Virus record (IMG/VR): IMGVR_UViG_3300035099_000469
Span: 1 to 44,376 of that record
Source: a virus
Strand: one strand, 5' to 3'
Length of the DNA stretch: 44,376 nt
Shown here piece after piece: positions 22,515 through 30,843 of this stretch. Positions within the stretch are counted from its first letter, which is position 1, and the number at the start of each line of letters is the position of its first letter. The notes under the pieces were generated by a model. That model was given only the letters and a program-made list of their open reading frames with translations. It did not search any database and was not told the origin of the DNA. The position numbers and the translations under genes were made by a program.

Positions 22515-22930
22515 TTCGCGGCCGGCTGCGTGCTGGGCGGCCCAGCATTCTCCTTCTGGTGCGGGCGGCTCTCGTTCGCCGCTGCGCCAGCTCGCGGCTC
22601 ACCCTCGTTGCTGGCGCTGGAGACCTGAAGCTGGCCGGCGATGCCTTCGACGCCGACGGATGCGGCGCCCTCCACGCCGGTAACCCACTTGCCCGAGAAC
22701 TTCACGACGTACGTCGGGTTGATTCCCTGCGCGCCAGCCTGGATCACGAGCTGCTCCACGCCTTGCGATAGGCCCTCGCGCACGGCGGGGATGATCGCCT
22801 CGTCGGCCAGCTTGTTGGCGAAGTGCTCGACCGGCGGCTGCGGGTTGAGCGTCGCACAGCCGGAAAGCCCGAGCAGCGCCAGGATGGCCAGCAGAATGCC
22901 GGCAAACGTCTTCAGGTAGCAGAACCACAT
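22502..22930 (-). CDS. Predicted lipoprotein (142 aa)
   Basis: N-terminal signal MWFCYLKTFAGILLAILALL with a lipobox (LSGC at the end of LGLSGCATL). The mature part has a helix (HFANKLADEAIIPAVREGL) and a strand (TYVVKFSGKWVTGVEG), then a polar Ser/Ala/Pro tail. It overlaps the preceding chaperone-extension frame by 19 bases. Lipoproteins in prophages may serve in superinfection exclusion or lysis. No family recognised. The final TAG is part of the 7-bp repeat. Confidence 0.7.
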   Translation of the reverse strand: MWFCYLKTFAGILLAILALLGLSGCATLNPQPPVEHFANKLADEAIIPAVREGLSQGVEQLVIQAGAQGINPTYVVKFSGKWVTGVEGAASVGVEGIAGQLQVSSASNEGEPRAGAAANESRPHQKENAGPPSTQPAAKSSE

Positions 22931-23250
22931 ACATTGTCCTCCGTCCTTGGAGCCTCGGTGCGAGGGAACCGTCCCTCGAGGAACACCGCTTTCAGACCGT
23001 CCATGTCGATCGGGATGGGCGCCGGCCGTTTGGCGAACGGGTCGAAATCGGCCGGCTTGAACGCCCGCGTCCTCTTCGGGTCGCGGTGGCAGTTAGCGAG
23101 CAGGGCCAGGAGGGCGCTCATTCGCGCCCACTCGTCCTTCGCCCGCGCTTCGGCCATCGCGAGCAGTTCGCGCAGCGTCAGCCGTCCGGGTTCGACGCCG
23201 ACGGTGCCGGCGCAGCGCCAGACGAGTTGCCAGACATCGCGAGCGCTTGG
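22912..23250 (-). CDS. Tail assembly chaperone, -1 frame extension (gpGT-like)
   Basis: This frame begins within the end of the 23178-23663 gene and reads VWQLVWRCAGTVGVEPGRLT, LRELLAMAEARAKDEWARMS, ALLALLANCHRDPKR and KPADFDPFAKRP. The front part looks conserved and structured, yet there is no ATG, GTG or TTG in frame before it. The arrangement matches tail assembly chaperones of siphoviruses, where the second frame is made by a -1 slip (lambda G/GT). I see no classical X XXY YYZ heptamer in 23178-23270. An internal ATG (MAEARAKDEW) could give a shorter product. Confidence 0.65.
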   Translation of the reverse strand, partial: PSARDVWQLVWRCAGTVGVEPGRLTLRELLAMAEARAKDEWARMSALLALLANCHRDPKRTRAFKPADFDPFAKRPAPIPIDMDGLKAVFLEGRFPRTEAPRTEDNVCGSAT

Positions 23251-23663
23251 GCGACAAGGTCTTCCGTATTGACCGTCGCCAGCTTCGCTTCGATCGCGTC
23301 CCGCGCTTTGTCCATCACGTTCCAGGTCGTTTCGAGGACGCGTTGAAGGTTCGCCCGATCCCTCGGGCTCGGGGAAAAACCCACGAGTTCCTCCAACAGC
23401 GCCTTCGTCGCGTGCTCGATGACGTCGCCTGCCATCGCCCGGCCGAAGTCCTCGTCCGTCACGTTCCGCGCGTCCGCTTCCGGCTTGCACGCGGCGTAGA
23501 CCACGTCGCACAGCAGCACGGGGTCACGGTAGAGCTTCTCGATCAGCTTGCCGTCGAGGATTTCGAGCAGATCGACTTCCAGCAGGTCGCGGACGCGCTT
23601 GATCGCGTCCACGTTGATCGCGACCGTCCACGTCCGGCCGGCGTTGTCGGCGAAGGTCTTCAT
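23178..23663 (-). CDS. Tail assembly chaperone, first frame (161 aa)
   Basis: MKTFADNAGRTWTVAINVDA, then KRVRDLLEVDLLEILDGKLI, followed by helical segments and a low-complexity Ser/Ala/Pro end (SGNSSGAAPAPSASNPDG). It lies between the tail tube gene (2 bases upstream) and the tape measure side of the cluster, where chaperones that coat the tape measure are encoded. The disordered C-terminal end overlapping a second long frame is the usual layout of gpG/gpGT-type pairs. Confidence 0.75.
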   Translation of the reverse strand: MKTFADNAGRTWTVAINVDAIKRVRDLLEVDLLEILDGKLIEKLYRDPVLLCDVVYAACKPEADARNVTDEDFGRAMAGDVIEHATKALLEELVGFSPSPRDRANLQRVLETTWNVMDKARDAIEAKLATVNTEDLVAQALAMSGNSSGAAPAPSASNPDG

Positions 23664-23665
23664 GG

Positions 23666-24082
23666 CTACGTCCCCGTGACCCAGGTGCGGAACACGGCGA
23701 GCTTGGCGGTCACGCTGACGGTGATCGCTTCCTCCAGTTCCTCACTGCGGCTGAAGGACGTGATCGAGAAGTCGCCGTCCGGCCCCTGGCCCCCGGCTTG
23801 GTCCAGCACCTTCAGGGCGATCAGGCCAGCGGTGAGGTAGGCGTTCTTGATGGCCGTAAACCCGGCGTCGGCCGGGTCCCAGACCATCTCAAACTCGACC
23901 GAGCATTCGCGGAGCGTCGGCGCCGTCGCCCGCCACCCGCTGTTGGCGCGCGTAGTCACGTCCGCTTCGCCCGCCTCTAGGTTGAGCGTGACGTTGCGGA
24001 CGTTGGTCATTTCCGTGTTGGCGGGGCCTCCGGCCGCGCCGTGGTACAGCTTGGCGTTCATCCCCAGAACGAAGTTCGGCAT
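23666..24082 (-). CDS. Major tail (tube) protein (138 aa)
   Basis: MPNFVLGMNAKLYHGAAGG, TEMTNVRNVTLNLEAGEADV, TTRANSGWRATAPTLRECSV and EFEMVWDPADAGFTAIKNAY have the strand pattern of siphovirus tail tube proteins (an N-terminal strand pair, then a 'DVTTR..SGWRA' loop). The product polymerises into the tail tube. The position directly before the chaperone supports it. Confidence 0.88.
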   Translation of the reverse strand: MPNFVLGMNAKLYHGAAGGPANTEMTNVRNVTLNLEAGEADVTTRANSGWRATAPTLRECSVEFEMVWDPADAGFTAIKNAYLTAGLIALKVLDQAGGQGPDGDFSITSFSRSEELEEAITVSVTAKLAVFRTWVTGT

Positions 24083-24111
24083 GATTCAGTCCTCCATGAC
24101 TGCTTGACGCG

Positions 24112-24786
24112 CTACGTCAGACCGAGCTCGATCACCGTGCCGGCCGTGGCCCGCAGATAGACCGTCTGGCCGTACGACGGGCCGAGCATCACCATCGAGT
24201 CGGCCGGAATCGTCAGCTTGGCGGTCCCGCCGGTTACGTCGCGGACCTCCACGTTCGCCGCCAGCGGATGCACGACGAGCGTCGCGCCGCGCGGCACCTC
24301 GACGGCCTGGTCGGAACCCGTCGCGGTCAAAGGCTCCAACGCCTTGAAGTTCATGGGCCACTCCTTCGGTTGGATGGGCACGACCGGCGGCGTGTGCAGC
24401 AGCACGTGCACGCCCGCCTGCGTCGCTCGCAGGCCGGAGCCGGCATTGACGACCGCCCCGACCAGCGCCGCATCGACCTCGGGCTTCGTCCAGGGTTTGC
24501 CGGTCGCCGGCGACTTGAGCGTGAAGACGAAAATCGTGTCGTAGGTCGGACCGGGCGTGAAGTTGGCGGTCGCGAGTTCCGCCGACCCGACCCGCAGCAC
24601 CGCCCGGCCGCTGCCGCCGGAGTTGTTCCGCCAGCACAGTGCCCCGGCCACCGCGACGATCCGTTCGCCGGGCGCCAGCGCGACATCGGCGACGCCGACG
24701 TTGAACGCGGCACCCGGGTACATCCCCTCGAGATAGGTGGCATCGCCGTCCTGCGGCACTTGTGCAACATGGGCCCAGTACTCCAC
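24112..24786 (-). CDS. Virion-associated beta-rich protein (224 aa)
   Basis: MEYWAHVAQVPQDGDATYLE starts a protein of short strands with two parts: about 30-130 (ERIVAVAGALCWRNNSG, RAVLRVGSAELATANFTPG) and 140-224 (VPRGATLVVHPLAANVEVRD, MVMLGPSYGQTVYLRATAGT). No enzyme motif or signal sequence. It lies among tail and head-tail genes, so a structural or fibre-associated protein is likely. Family unknown. Confidence 0.65.
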   Translation of the reverse strand: MEYWAHVAQVPQDGDATYLEGMYPGAAFNVGVADVALAPGERIVAVAGALCWRNNSGGSGRAVLRVGSAELATANFTPGPTYDTIFVFTLKSPATGKPWTKPEVDAALVGAVVNAGSGLRATQAGVHVLLHTPPVVPIQPKEWPMNFKALEPLTATGSDQAVEVPRGATLVVHPLAANVEVRDVTGGTAKLTIPADSMVMLGPSYGQTVYLRATAGTVIELGLT

Positions 24787-24794
24787 GGCTCACC

Positions 24795-25487
24795 TCACGG
24801 GTCAGGCACGTTCGGCGGATAGATCGACCAGCCTGCGGCCGTCCCGTTCGCGTTGGCGTTCAGGCGCGCGACGCGCGCGGTCGGGCCGTAGAACATCCCG
24901 TCGTCGCACGTGTAGAGGTCGTCCACGTCGAGGGTGTAGCCCTGCGAGGCGAGGTTGAAGCGCTTGCCCAAGTACGCGGCGTTCATCGACCCGCCCGGCG
25001 ACGCGAGCCCCTGCGCCACGACGCGGCCGTCCATCCGCCAGACGTAGCGGTCGAACAGCACCGCAAGCTCGCAGAAGTACCAGCGGCCAAGCTCGACCGG
25101 CCCGAAGCTGGCGATGTACGGAATGCCGGCCGCGCCCACGTGCAGCCGGAGCGTGCCGTCCTGGCCGATCCGCAGCGACGCCCGGTGCGTGGTGCTGTAC
25201 GCGACGTAGAGCAGGTACTCCCACGTGCCCGCTGTCTGCGGCAGCGTGGTCAGTCGCATCCCGAAGCCCAGCGTGTACGCCAGCCTGGCGATGCTGGTCG
25301 GATTGCCGTTCGCGTCGATGCCGTTGGCGGCGGCGACGTACGCGGTGCTCGTGCTCTGCGGGACGATGATGCGACAACCGTAGTTGCCGCTGCGCTTGTA
25401 CAAAGCGCCAATGGTGACCGAGCCGCCGAGCGCGACCAGCTCGTTCGTGTCGCCCGCCTCGAAACCCGCGAACCACTGCGCCGGCAT
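24795..25487 (-). CDS. Concanavalin/LamG-like virion protein (230 aa)
   Basis: MPAQWFAGFEAGDTNELVAL, YKRSGNYGCRIIVPQST, FGMRLTTLPQTAGTWEYLL, ASLRIGQDGTLRLHVGA and LGRWYFCELAVLFDRYVWRM give the jelly-roll strand order of LamG/concanavalin A-like domains, often found in phage receptor-binding or capsid-decorating proteins that contact sugars. An Asp-rich loop (LDVDDLYTCDDG) is near the end. 8 bases separate it from the next gene. Role in host adhesion inferred. Confidence 0.7.
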   Translation of the reverse strand: MPAQWFAGFEAGDTNELVALGGSVTIGALYKRSGNYGCRIIVPQSTSTAYVAAANGIDANGNPTSIARLAYTLGFGMRLTTLPQTAGTWEYLLYVAYSTTHRASLRIGQDGTLRLHVGAAGIPYIASFGPVELGRWYFCELAVLFDRYVWRMDGRVVAQGLASPGGSMNAAYLGKRFNLASQGYTLDVDDLYTCDDGMFYGPTARVARLNANANGTAAGWSIYPPNVPDP

Positions 25488-25499
25488 CGCTGCCGCCTC

Positions 25500-25832
25500 C
25501 TACTTCACCTCGCCGCCCACCTCGCCGCCGGGCTTCAGGTGCTCCCACCGTTCGTTGTCGAACGGGCACTCTTTCACCCGCGTCAGCACGATGCCTCGGA
25601 TGGTGCCGTTGTCCTCGAAATCCACCCACAGCCAGTCCGGCGCCAGCAGTTCCGCATCGACGAAGGTCGCCCGCACCGCCGCCAGCACCGCGTCGCGTTT
25701 CTCGCCGGCCGAACGGCCCGCGGCGCGCGCGAACTGATCGGCAAGCCACGCACGGGGGATCGTGAGCTCGCGGCCGTTCACGAGCGTGATGACGGCCCGG
25801 TCCTCGGCGACGGCGAGCGATTGCACGTTCAC
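25500..25832 (-). CDS. Unrecognised 110-aa phage protein
   Basis: MNVQSLAVAEDRAVITLVNG, RELTIPRAWLADQFARAAG, KRDAVLAAVRATFVDAELL and WLWVDFEDNGTIRGIVLTRV: a mixed alpha/beta protein without signals or membrane segments. It is embedded in the head-tail gene run, so it is probably a small structural or assembly protein. Family not recognised. Confidence 0.65.
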   Translation of the reverse strand: MNVQSLAVAEDRAVITLVNGRELTIPRAWLADQFARAAGRSAGEKRDAVLAAVRATFVDAELLAPDWLWVDFEDNGTIRGIVLTRVKECPFDNERWEHLKPGGEVGGEVK

Positions 25833-25836
25833 GCGT

Positions 25837-26265
25837 TCACCTCCGCACCCGGTACGTGACGGTCAGCACGCTCGTGAACACGCGCTCCTTCTCCAGGTGG
25901 TCCGGGGCGAAGATGGGGTCGTTCTCGATCGCCAGCCACGCGGCGCCGGGGAACGCCTCCAGTCGGTGGAACCGCAACCGGTCAGCGATTTCCTCGACCA
26001 GGTGCATCAGGCCGTCCAGCGTTGGGGCGTCGTCCGCGTTCACCTTCCGCTGGACGCCGATGTCGATGGCGCAGTCGAAGAGGGCGTCCGCGCGCGTCGC
26101 GGCGGTCGCCGTCAGCGACTTCGGCACGACGCTCACCCGGAGCTCGTGAAGCTGCGAAAGCTCGAAGACCGGCTGATACTTCCGTTCCGCGGTGAACGGC
26201 AGACTGAACGGGGCGGCGTTCAGGCTGGCCACGACGGCGTCGGCAATCTGATTGATGGTGCTCAC
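25837..26265 (-). CDS. Neck/tail-terminator-like protein (142 aa)
   Basis: Starts at the GTG at 26265, which overlaps the previous stop (GTGA): VSTINQIADAVVASLNAAP, QPVFELSQLHELRVSVVPK, LFDCAIDIGVQRKV, LMHLVEEIADRLRFHRLE and LTVTYRVRR. The pattern of an N-terminal helix with strands that report 'ID(I/V)GVQRK' resembles siphovirus tail-completion (terminator) proteins. Identification is by pattern and location only. Confidence 0.6.
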   Translation of the reverse strand: MSTINQIADAVVASLNAAPFSLPFTAERKYQPVFELSQLHELRVSVVPKSLTATAATRADALFDCAIDIGVQRKVNADDAPTLDGLMHLVEEIADRLRFHRLEAFPGAAWLAIENDPIFAPDHLEKERVFTSVLTVTYRVRR

Positions 26266-26504
26266 GGCGGTGTCCTCCCGTTCTGCCGGCCTTCCAGGAA
26301 TGACACGCGCCGCTCGATGGCTTGGTACTCGGTGCGCAGCGCCCGGGCTTCGACGATCAGTTCGTCCAGCCGCTTTTCGACGTGGTCGAGCTTGGCCGTG
26401 ACAACGCCCCATTGGACGGTGAACGCCAGCACCGCGAGCAGCGCGGTCAGGGCGACGCCCGCCCACCGCGACCATTCAGTCCGGGTTGTGCTCGTGCCGC
26501 TCAT
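26262..26504 (-). CDS. Small membrane protein with coiled coil (80 aa)
   Basis: MSGTSTTRTEWSRWAGVAL leads into one transmembrane helix (ALTALLAVLAFTVQWGVV) and then a coiled coil with heptad leucines (LDHVEKRLDELIVEARALR). It overlaps its neighbours by 4 bases on both sides. Such small membrane proteins in head-tail clusters may be lysis or assembly helpers. No known family. Confidence 0.7.
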   Translation of the reverse strand: MSGTSTTRTEWSRWAGVALTALLAVLAFTVQWGVVTAKLDHVEKRLDELIVEARALRTEYQAIERRVSFLEGRQNGRTPP

Positions 26505-26884
26505 GCCCGCTCCATGTCCACGTGCTTCGTGTGAATCCGCAGCGTCCGCCGGTAGGGGTCCGAGTAGCGGAACGGCGGTTCGCCGCCCGGCGCCATGACC
26601 TCGTAGACGAAAACCTGCTCGCCGGCCGTCTCGCGGATGCGGTCTCCGGCTTGCGGCAGCACCGCCTTGTCGCCCAGCACCAGAGCGTCGGTCAGCACCA
26701 GGAAGTCCCGCGATTCGGTTCGGTGCATGACGCCGTACTCGTCCACCTGCTCGAACTCCGTTCGGCCGATCGTGGCCGCCACGTCCACGCTGTCACCGCC
26801 GCGGAGGTACGTGACCGTCCGCGACATGTGCCGCGTGCGCTGGTCTTCCAGCCACGCCGCGCCTTGTTCGAGCAGGTCGGGCAT
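26501..26884 (-). CDS. Head-tail connector-like protein (127 aa)
   Basis: The ATG at 26884 is chosen, MPDLLEQGAAWLEDQRTRHM; the longer reading to 26950 lies in the decoration gene. Middle: TVTYLRGGDSVDVAATIGRT and FLVLTDALVLGDKAVLP, then YRRTLRIHTKHVDMERA. A compact beta-barrel-like head-completion protein is plausible, given its place between the decoration protein and the tail genes. Function inferred from order. Confidence 0.65.
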   Translation of the reverse strand: MPDLLEQGAAWLEDQRTRHMSRTVTYLRGGDSVDVAATIGRTEFEQVDEYGVMHRTESRDFLVLTDALVLGDKAVLPQAGDRIRETAGEQVFVYEVMAPGGEPPFRYSDPYRRTLRIHTKHVDMERA

Positions 26885-26892
26885 GGCGTCGC

Positions 26893-27228
26893 CTACTGCA
26901 TCATCCGCGCGCGGACCGTCGCGTCGGCGTCGGCCGCCGCCTTGACGCACTTGCCGATCAGCTTGTTGCCGCTCGCCGTGGTCGTGGCGACGTTGTTCGT
27001 GTCGTCCCAGTACACGTTGGCGCCGGCCGTAATCGCCGTGCCGCCGCCCGTGGCCTTGGCGAAGTCGAACACGCCCGCCACGGCCAGCGCGCCGAGCGTG
27101 TTGGCCTTGATGTCGAGTTTCGCGACGCCTACGAGTTCGCCTTGGACGATCACGTCGCCGGCGGCCACGTCCGCGCCCGGGGTGTGGTCGATCGAAGTCC
27201 CGTCATGCCGGAAGATTGCCTGTGCCAT
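26893..27228 (-). CDS. DUF2190-type capsid decoration protein (111 aa)
   Basis: MAQAIFRHDGTSIDHTPGAD, VAAGDVIVQGELVGVAKLDI, GALAVAGVFDFAKATGGGT, AGANVYWDDTNNVATTTASG and KLIGKCVKAAADADATVRAR: the DUF2190 pattern of capsid-cement/stabilising proteins placed directly after the major capsid gene. It would bind the outside of the head. Confidence 0.88.
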   Translation of the reverse strand: MAQAIFRHDGTSIDHTPGADVAAGDVIVQGELVGVAKLDIKANTLGALAVAGVFDFAKATGGGTAITAGANVYWDDTNNVATTTASGNKLIGKCVKAAADADATVRARMMQ

Positions 27229-27278
27229 AGCTGTTTTCCCTTCGTGGCTTCGTGCCTACGTGTTCGCTTGCTTCACGC

Positions 27279-29369
27279 CTACGCTTCGCCCTTGCACTTG
27301 ACCGCGGCGCGGAAGTCCTGCATTGCCACGCCGAAGTCGAAGTACCCGCGCCACTGCATCCCCAGCGTGTTGAAGCTGGTCTCGCCGCTTTCGATCGTCG
27401 GGGTCCGCCGGCCGCGCAGGTACGCGATCTCCATCGCGGCCACGTCGGCCGGGCTAGCGAACAGGTACCACGCCTTCGCCGACGAGCCGGTCAGCCCCTG
27501 GGCGTTGAGGTAGGGGCTGGTGACGGACCGGAACATCCCGACGAACGGGTTGTCCGCGGGCTTGGGCTTGCCGGTCTCGGTCGTCTCGTTGACGCGCGAT
27601 TCGGTGAAGTACTGCCGCGCCGGGACGGCCAGCGCCGTCGGCACCAGCAGCAGCGCCGGCCGGATCAGGATCGGCTTGCCATCGACATCCACCTGGTCGC
27701 GGAACTTCTGCTCGGCGACCTGGAGCGCCGCGATCGAAAGGGCCGTCTCCGCGCCTGTGATGTAGTTCCGGTTCGTCGTGCTGAAGAAGCTGCTCGGGTT
27801 GCTGAGGAGCAGCTCGAAGACCGCTTCCTCGCGCTTCAGCGCCGACTTCCGCCCGATGATCTGGGGAATCTGGAGGAACGCGCCGAGGTCGTCATCGACG
27901 ATCATCTTCCGCGTCAGCGCAATCATCCCGCCGAACGTCTCGACGCGGTTGCGGTACACCTCCTCCGTCAGCGTGGCGTGCTTGAGTTCTCCGTCCGGGC
28001 CGACCTTCTCGAACACGCCGTTGCCGGTGAGGCGGTAGCGTGTGACCTCCTTGAAGTCGCTGACATCGGTCTCGGAACAGAACTGGGAAACGACGCTCTC
28101 GACTGCCTCGTACGCGGCCAGCATCGCCTTGTTGGCGACATTCGAGAGGATGCCGGACAGCGAGATAGTCGAGAATCCGTACGCGGCCTGAATGAGCCGC
28201 TGCTCGGCGAGGAACGCGGCGCGGATGGTGTCATCGTCGAAGCCGGTGACTCCGACGTGCCCGCCGGCGGCGTGAATGACTTGGTGAAACAGCGTGTGCA
28301 GGCCGGCACGGCGCAGGTCGCGCGACAGCGCGGCTTCCATCGTGCGCGCGTCGTACCACTTCGCGACCTTGTCTTCGGGTGCGACCTTGTACCTCAGCAG
28401 CAGCGCCGCTTCGAGGGCCTTGCCGGTGGGCGGCTCGCTCCCGCGGCGGACGCCGGTGACCGTGGGCCGCTCGGCGCGGAGCTTCTCCAATTCAGTGCGT
28501 TCCTCAGTCCAGCCTTCAGCAATCGCCTGCTCCTCGATCTGCGGGAACTTGCTCCCACAGATGCGGCGGATGGCGGCGATGCGCTTCGTCTCGGCCGCGG
28601 CCTGGGCGCGCAACTCAGACACAACATCGGCGCCGCCGGTCGGCTCGTCGGTGTCGCCCGCATCGCTGGCGTCGCTGGTCGGGTCACCCTGCGTACCCGG
28701 GCGTTTCTGCTCCGCGTCGTACATGGCCTGAAGGCTCGCCCGCTGCACCTCGCTGAGGTCGGCGGCGACGAAGCCCTTGGCTTCCAGCCACTTCTCGAAA
28801 TCCATGACATCCTCCTTGATGTCCGCGGCCGTGGCCGCGACTTGGGCGCTGGTGTCCTCGTCGGCGCCGAGCGCCACGAAACTGATCTCGCCGAGCGTCG
28901 CCTTCCTGGCGATGTGGACCGGTCCTTCAAACTCGCGCCCGTTGGCCGCGGCCTTGCGGCCCTTGGGCACGAGCTCCACCCGCTCGGCGAGTGCTCCCAG
29001 CGAAGCTTGCCAGGGAAAGCCGTTCCGGCTGCTTTCCACGATCTCCCGCGCGACCGGGCCGGCGCCGGAAATGACGCCGGTGACGAGCAGGTTCGAGCCC
29101 TGAACGGCGACCGAATCAGTATGCCCCACGATGAGGCTGCGGTTGTGGTCCTTCAGAATCGGCCGGCTGCGGGCGCTGAACTGGAGCCCGGCGAGGTCCA
29201 CCACGACCGGATGCGGCCAGCCGGCCAGCGCCATGGCGCCGCCGGTGTACGCGACCATGCTGAAGCGCCGCAGCGGCGCGGCGTCGGCGCCGGCCGCGGC
29301 CTCGATGTTGGCCCACTCGCCCACCGGAGCACAGAGTTGCAGCGCGCGCCGCGCCTCACTCGTCGTCAT
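27279..29369 (-). CDS. Prohead protease - major capsid fusion (696 aa)
   Basis: The N-terminal third (about 1-180) reads as a prohead protease domain: FSMVAYTGGAMALAGWPHPV, RPILKDHNRSLIVGHTDSV, GFPWQASLGALAERVELV and ATLGEISFVALGADEDTS. After a linker (about 180-290), the C-terminal part is a Mu gpT/HK97-type major capsid protein: GFSTISLSGILSNVANKAML, GMIALTRKMIVDDDLGAFLQ, NPSSFFSTTNRNYITG and ARQYFTESRVNETTETGKPK. Fusion of protease and capsid into one chain occurs in some phages and implies self-cleavage during maturation. The start overlaps the portal stop by 14 bases. Confidence 0.88.
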   Translation of the reverse strand: MTTSEARRALQLCAPVGEWANIEAAAGADAAPLRRFSMVAYTGGAMALAGWPHPVVVDLAGLQFSARSRPILKDHNRSLIVGHTDSVAVQGSNLLVTGVISGAGPVAREIVESSRNGFPWQASLGALAERVELVPKGRKAAANGREFEGPVHIARKATLGEISFVALGADEDTSAQVAATAADIKEDVMDFEKWLEAKGFVAADLSEVQRASLQAMYDAEQKRPGTQGDPTSDASDAGDTDEPTGGADVVSELRAQAAAETKRIAAIRRICGSKFPQIEEQAIAEGWTEERTELEKLRAERPTVTGVRRGSEPPTGKALEAALLLRYKVAPEDKVAKWYDARTMEAALSRDLRRAGLHTLFHQVIHAAGGHVGVTGFDDDTIRAAFLAEQRLIQAAYGFSTISLSGILSNVANKAMLAAYEAVESVVSQFCSETDVSDFKEVTRYRLTGNGVFEKVGPDGELKHATLTEEVYRNRVETFGGMIALTRKMIVDDDLGAFLQIPQIIGRKSALKREEAVFELLLSNPSSFFSTTNRNYITGAETALSIAALQVAEQKFRDQVDVDGKPILIRPALLLVPTALAVPARQYFTESRVNETTETGKPKPADNPFVGMFRSVTSPYLNAQGLTGSSAKAWYLFASPADVAAMEIAYLRGRRTPTIESGETSFNTLGMQWRGYFDFGVAMQDFRAAVKCKGEA

Positions 29370-30828
29370 CGTCGCCGGCCTCCTTGCCGATGGGCTGAAG
29401 CGGTTGCGGCGTCAGCCCGAGTTCCGCCATGAGCGCCGCTTCCTTGGCGCGCTGCCGCAACTCCGACTCCCAGTCGCGGCCGACGCGGGCGTACTCGGCC
29501 GCAAGCGTGGTCGTGTGACTCGCCAGGCGCGTGGCCTGCGCGGTCGCTTCCTTGGCCGGGTCCACGTGCTCCTGACCGTCCCAGAACCACTGATGCGGGA
29601 ACTCGGCGTCGCGCGTGCGGGCCGGCTGGGGCAACAGGCCCTCGACCAGCACGGCTTCGCCGATCCAGGCCGTCAGAATGCGATCGAGGACCACGTCTTC
29701 GACGTGTTCCTGTTCGACGCGGATGCTCTTGAAGTAGGTCTGGTGGTCCATCCGCCCCGAGGCGTAGTTGTAGGCCGACGAATTCGCCGCCGCGACGTTG
29801 AACGGCATGTTCAGGCAGCGGGCGATCTCGTTGAGCAGTTCCTTCTTGAACTCGCCGTAGGTGGTGGAAGGTTGCTCGGCCTGGACCTGCGACATCTTCC
29901 AGCCGCCCGGCATGGTGAGCAGCGAGCGGGCCTCAAGTTCGATCGCGTCCATCGGCTCGACGCTCTCGGCCTGCCCGTCCGGCGGCGCGTCGGTGTAGAG
30001 GATGCCGGCGAAGTCCGCGGCCGTTTCCGCGGCGCCGAGGACCGCCAGCGTGTACCGCCGGAGCTGCGCGAACAGCGGCAGCGCGGGCGTGAGATCGGGG
30101 ATGCCGCGACTCTGGCCGGGCCGATCCACCCGGAAGTAATGGATGACGGCCTCGGCCGGCACGCGGTCGTAGCTCAGTCCCAGACCCGCGGCTGCGCGGG
30201 TGTCGCCGGGGTGGGCTTTGAGCACGTGGTATTCGACCGGGTTGCCCCACGGGTCGAGGACGATGCCGTCGATTGCGTTCGGGTCGAGGATCGACAGGTC
30301 GGGCGTGGTGACCTGGTCGGCCTCGATCAAGCGGAGGTCGAGCTTGACCGCGCCGGGCAGCTTGGGATTGCTGCCGAGAATGGCGAACGCCTCGCCGTCG
30401 GTGGCGCGGGCCGTCCGCAGCGTGCGGAGCTTCTCGGCCAGGCCGACGGTCTTCGCCCAGCGGCCGAACTCGCGCTCGATGCGCTGGTTGACCTCCGGGG
30501 TTTCGGTGAGCATCTGGAGCCGCGGGCCGGTGCCGATTACGTCGTTCGCCAGCGTCAGCACGATGCCCTTGGCGTAGGAGTTGTTCGCGACCTCGTACCG
30601 CGCGCGATTGCGCAGCAGTCGCCGCACCTCGGGCGACGCCGCGGCGTCGGCCGAAAGCCCGTCCGCGTTCGCCCAGTGCCGGCGGTTCTCATCGTTCGTG
30701 GCCGCGGCGTCGTAGCCGGCCAGCAGCGCCCGTAGGCCGGAACGCACCGCTCGGATGCGCGCGCCCGGCGCACGGCCCCGCACCGTGTCGTTCCGACCGG
30801 CCAGCTTGTTCCTGATCCACGCGAACAT
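29356..30828 (-). CDS. Lambda-type portal protein (490 aa)
   Basis: Matches the lambda gpB portal family: MFAWIRNKLAGRNDTVRG, RRLLRNRARYEVANNSYAKG, VLTLANDVIGTGPRLQML, RFGRWAKTVGLAEKLRTLR-like helices, then VIHYFRVDRPGQSRGIPDLT, ALPLFAQLRRYTLAVLGAAE and NMPFNVAAANSSAYNYASGR. The portal forms the DNA entry ring at one capsid vertex. Length and gene order (terminase, small head-tail gene, portal, protease/capsid) match lambda-like head modules. Confidence 0.9.
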   Translation of the reverse strand: MFAWIRNKLAGRNDTVRGRAPGARIRAVRSGLRALLAGYDAAATNDENRRHWANADGLSADAAASPEVRRLLRNRARYEVANNSYAKGIVLTLANDVIGTGPRLQMLTETPEVNQRIEREFGRWAKTVGLAEKLRTLRTARATDGEAFAILGSNPKLPGAVKLDLRLIEADQVTTPDLSILDPNAIDGIVLDPWGNPVEYHVLKAHPGDTRAAAGLGLSYDRVPAEAVIHYFRVDRPGQSRGIPDLTPALPLFAQLRRYTLAVLGAAETAADFAGILYTDAPPDGQAESVEPMDAIELEARSLLTMPGGWKMSQVQAEQPSTTYGEFKKELLNEIARCLNMPFNVAAANSSAYNYASGRMDHQTYFKSIRVEQEHVEDVVLDRILTAWIGEAVLVEGLLPQPARTRDAEFPHQWFWDGQEHVDPAKEATAQATRLASHTTTLAAEYARVGRDWESELRQRAKEAALMAELGLTPQPLQPIGKEAGDDDDE

Positions 30829-30843
30829 CGTGATGCAACCGCT

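Noticed and set aside
27252-29432. Long plus-strand frame (726 aa) opposite the capsid gene
   Set aside because: Shadow of the capsid-protease gene; low-complexity translation with no motif.
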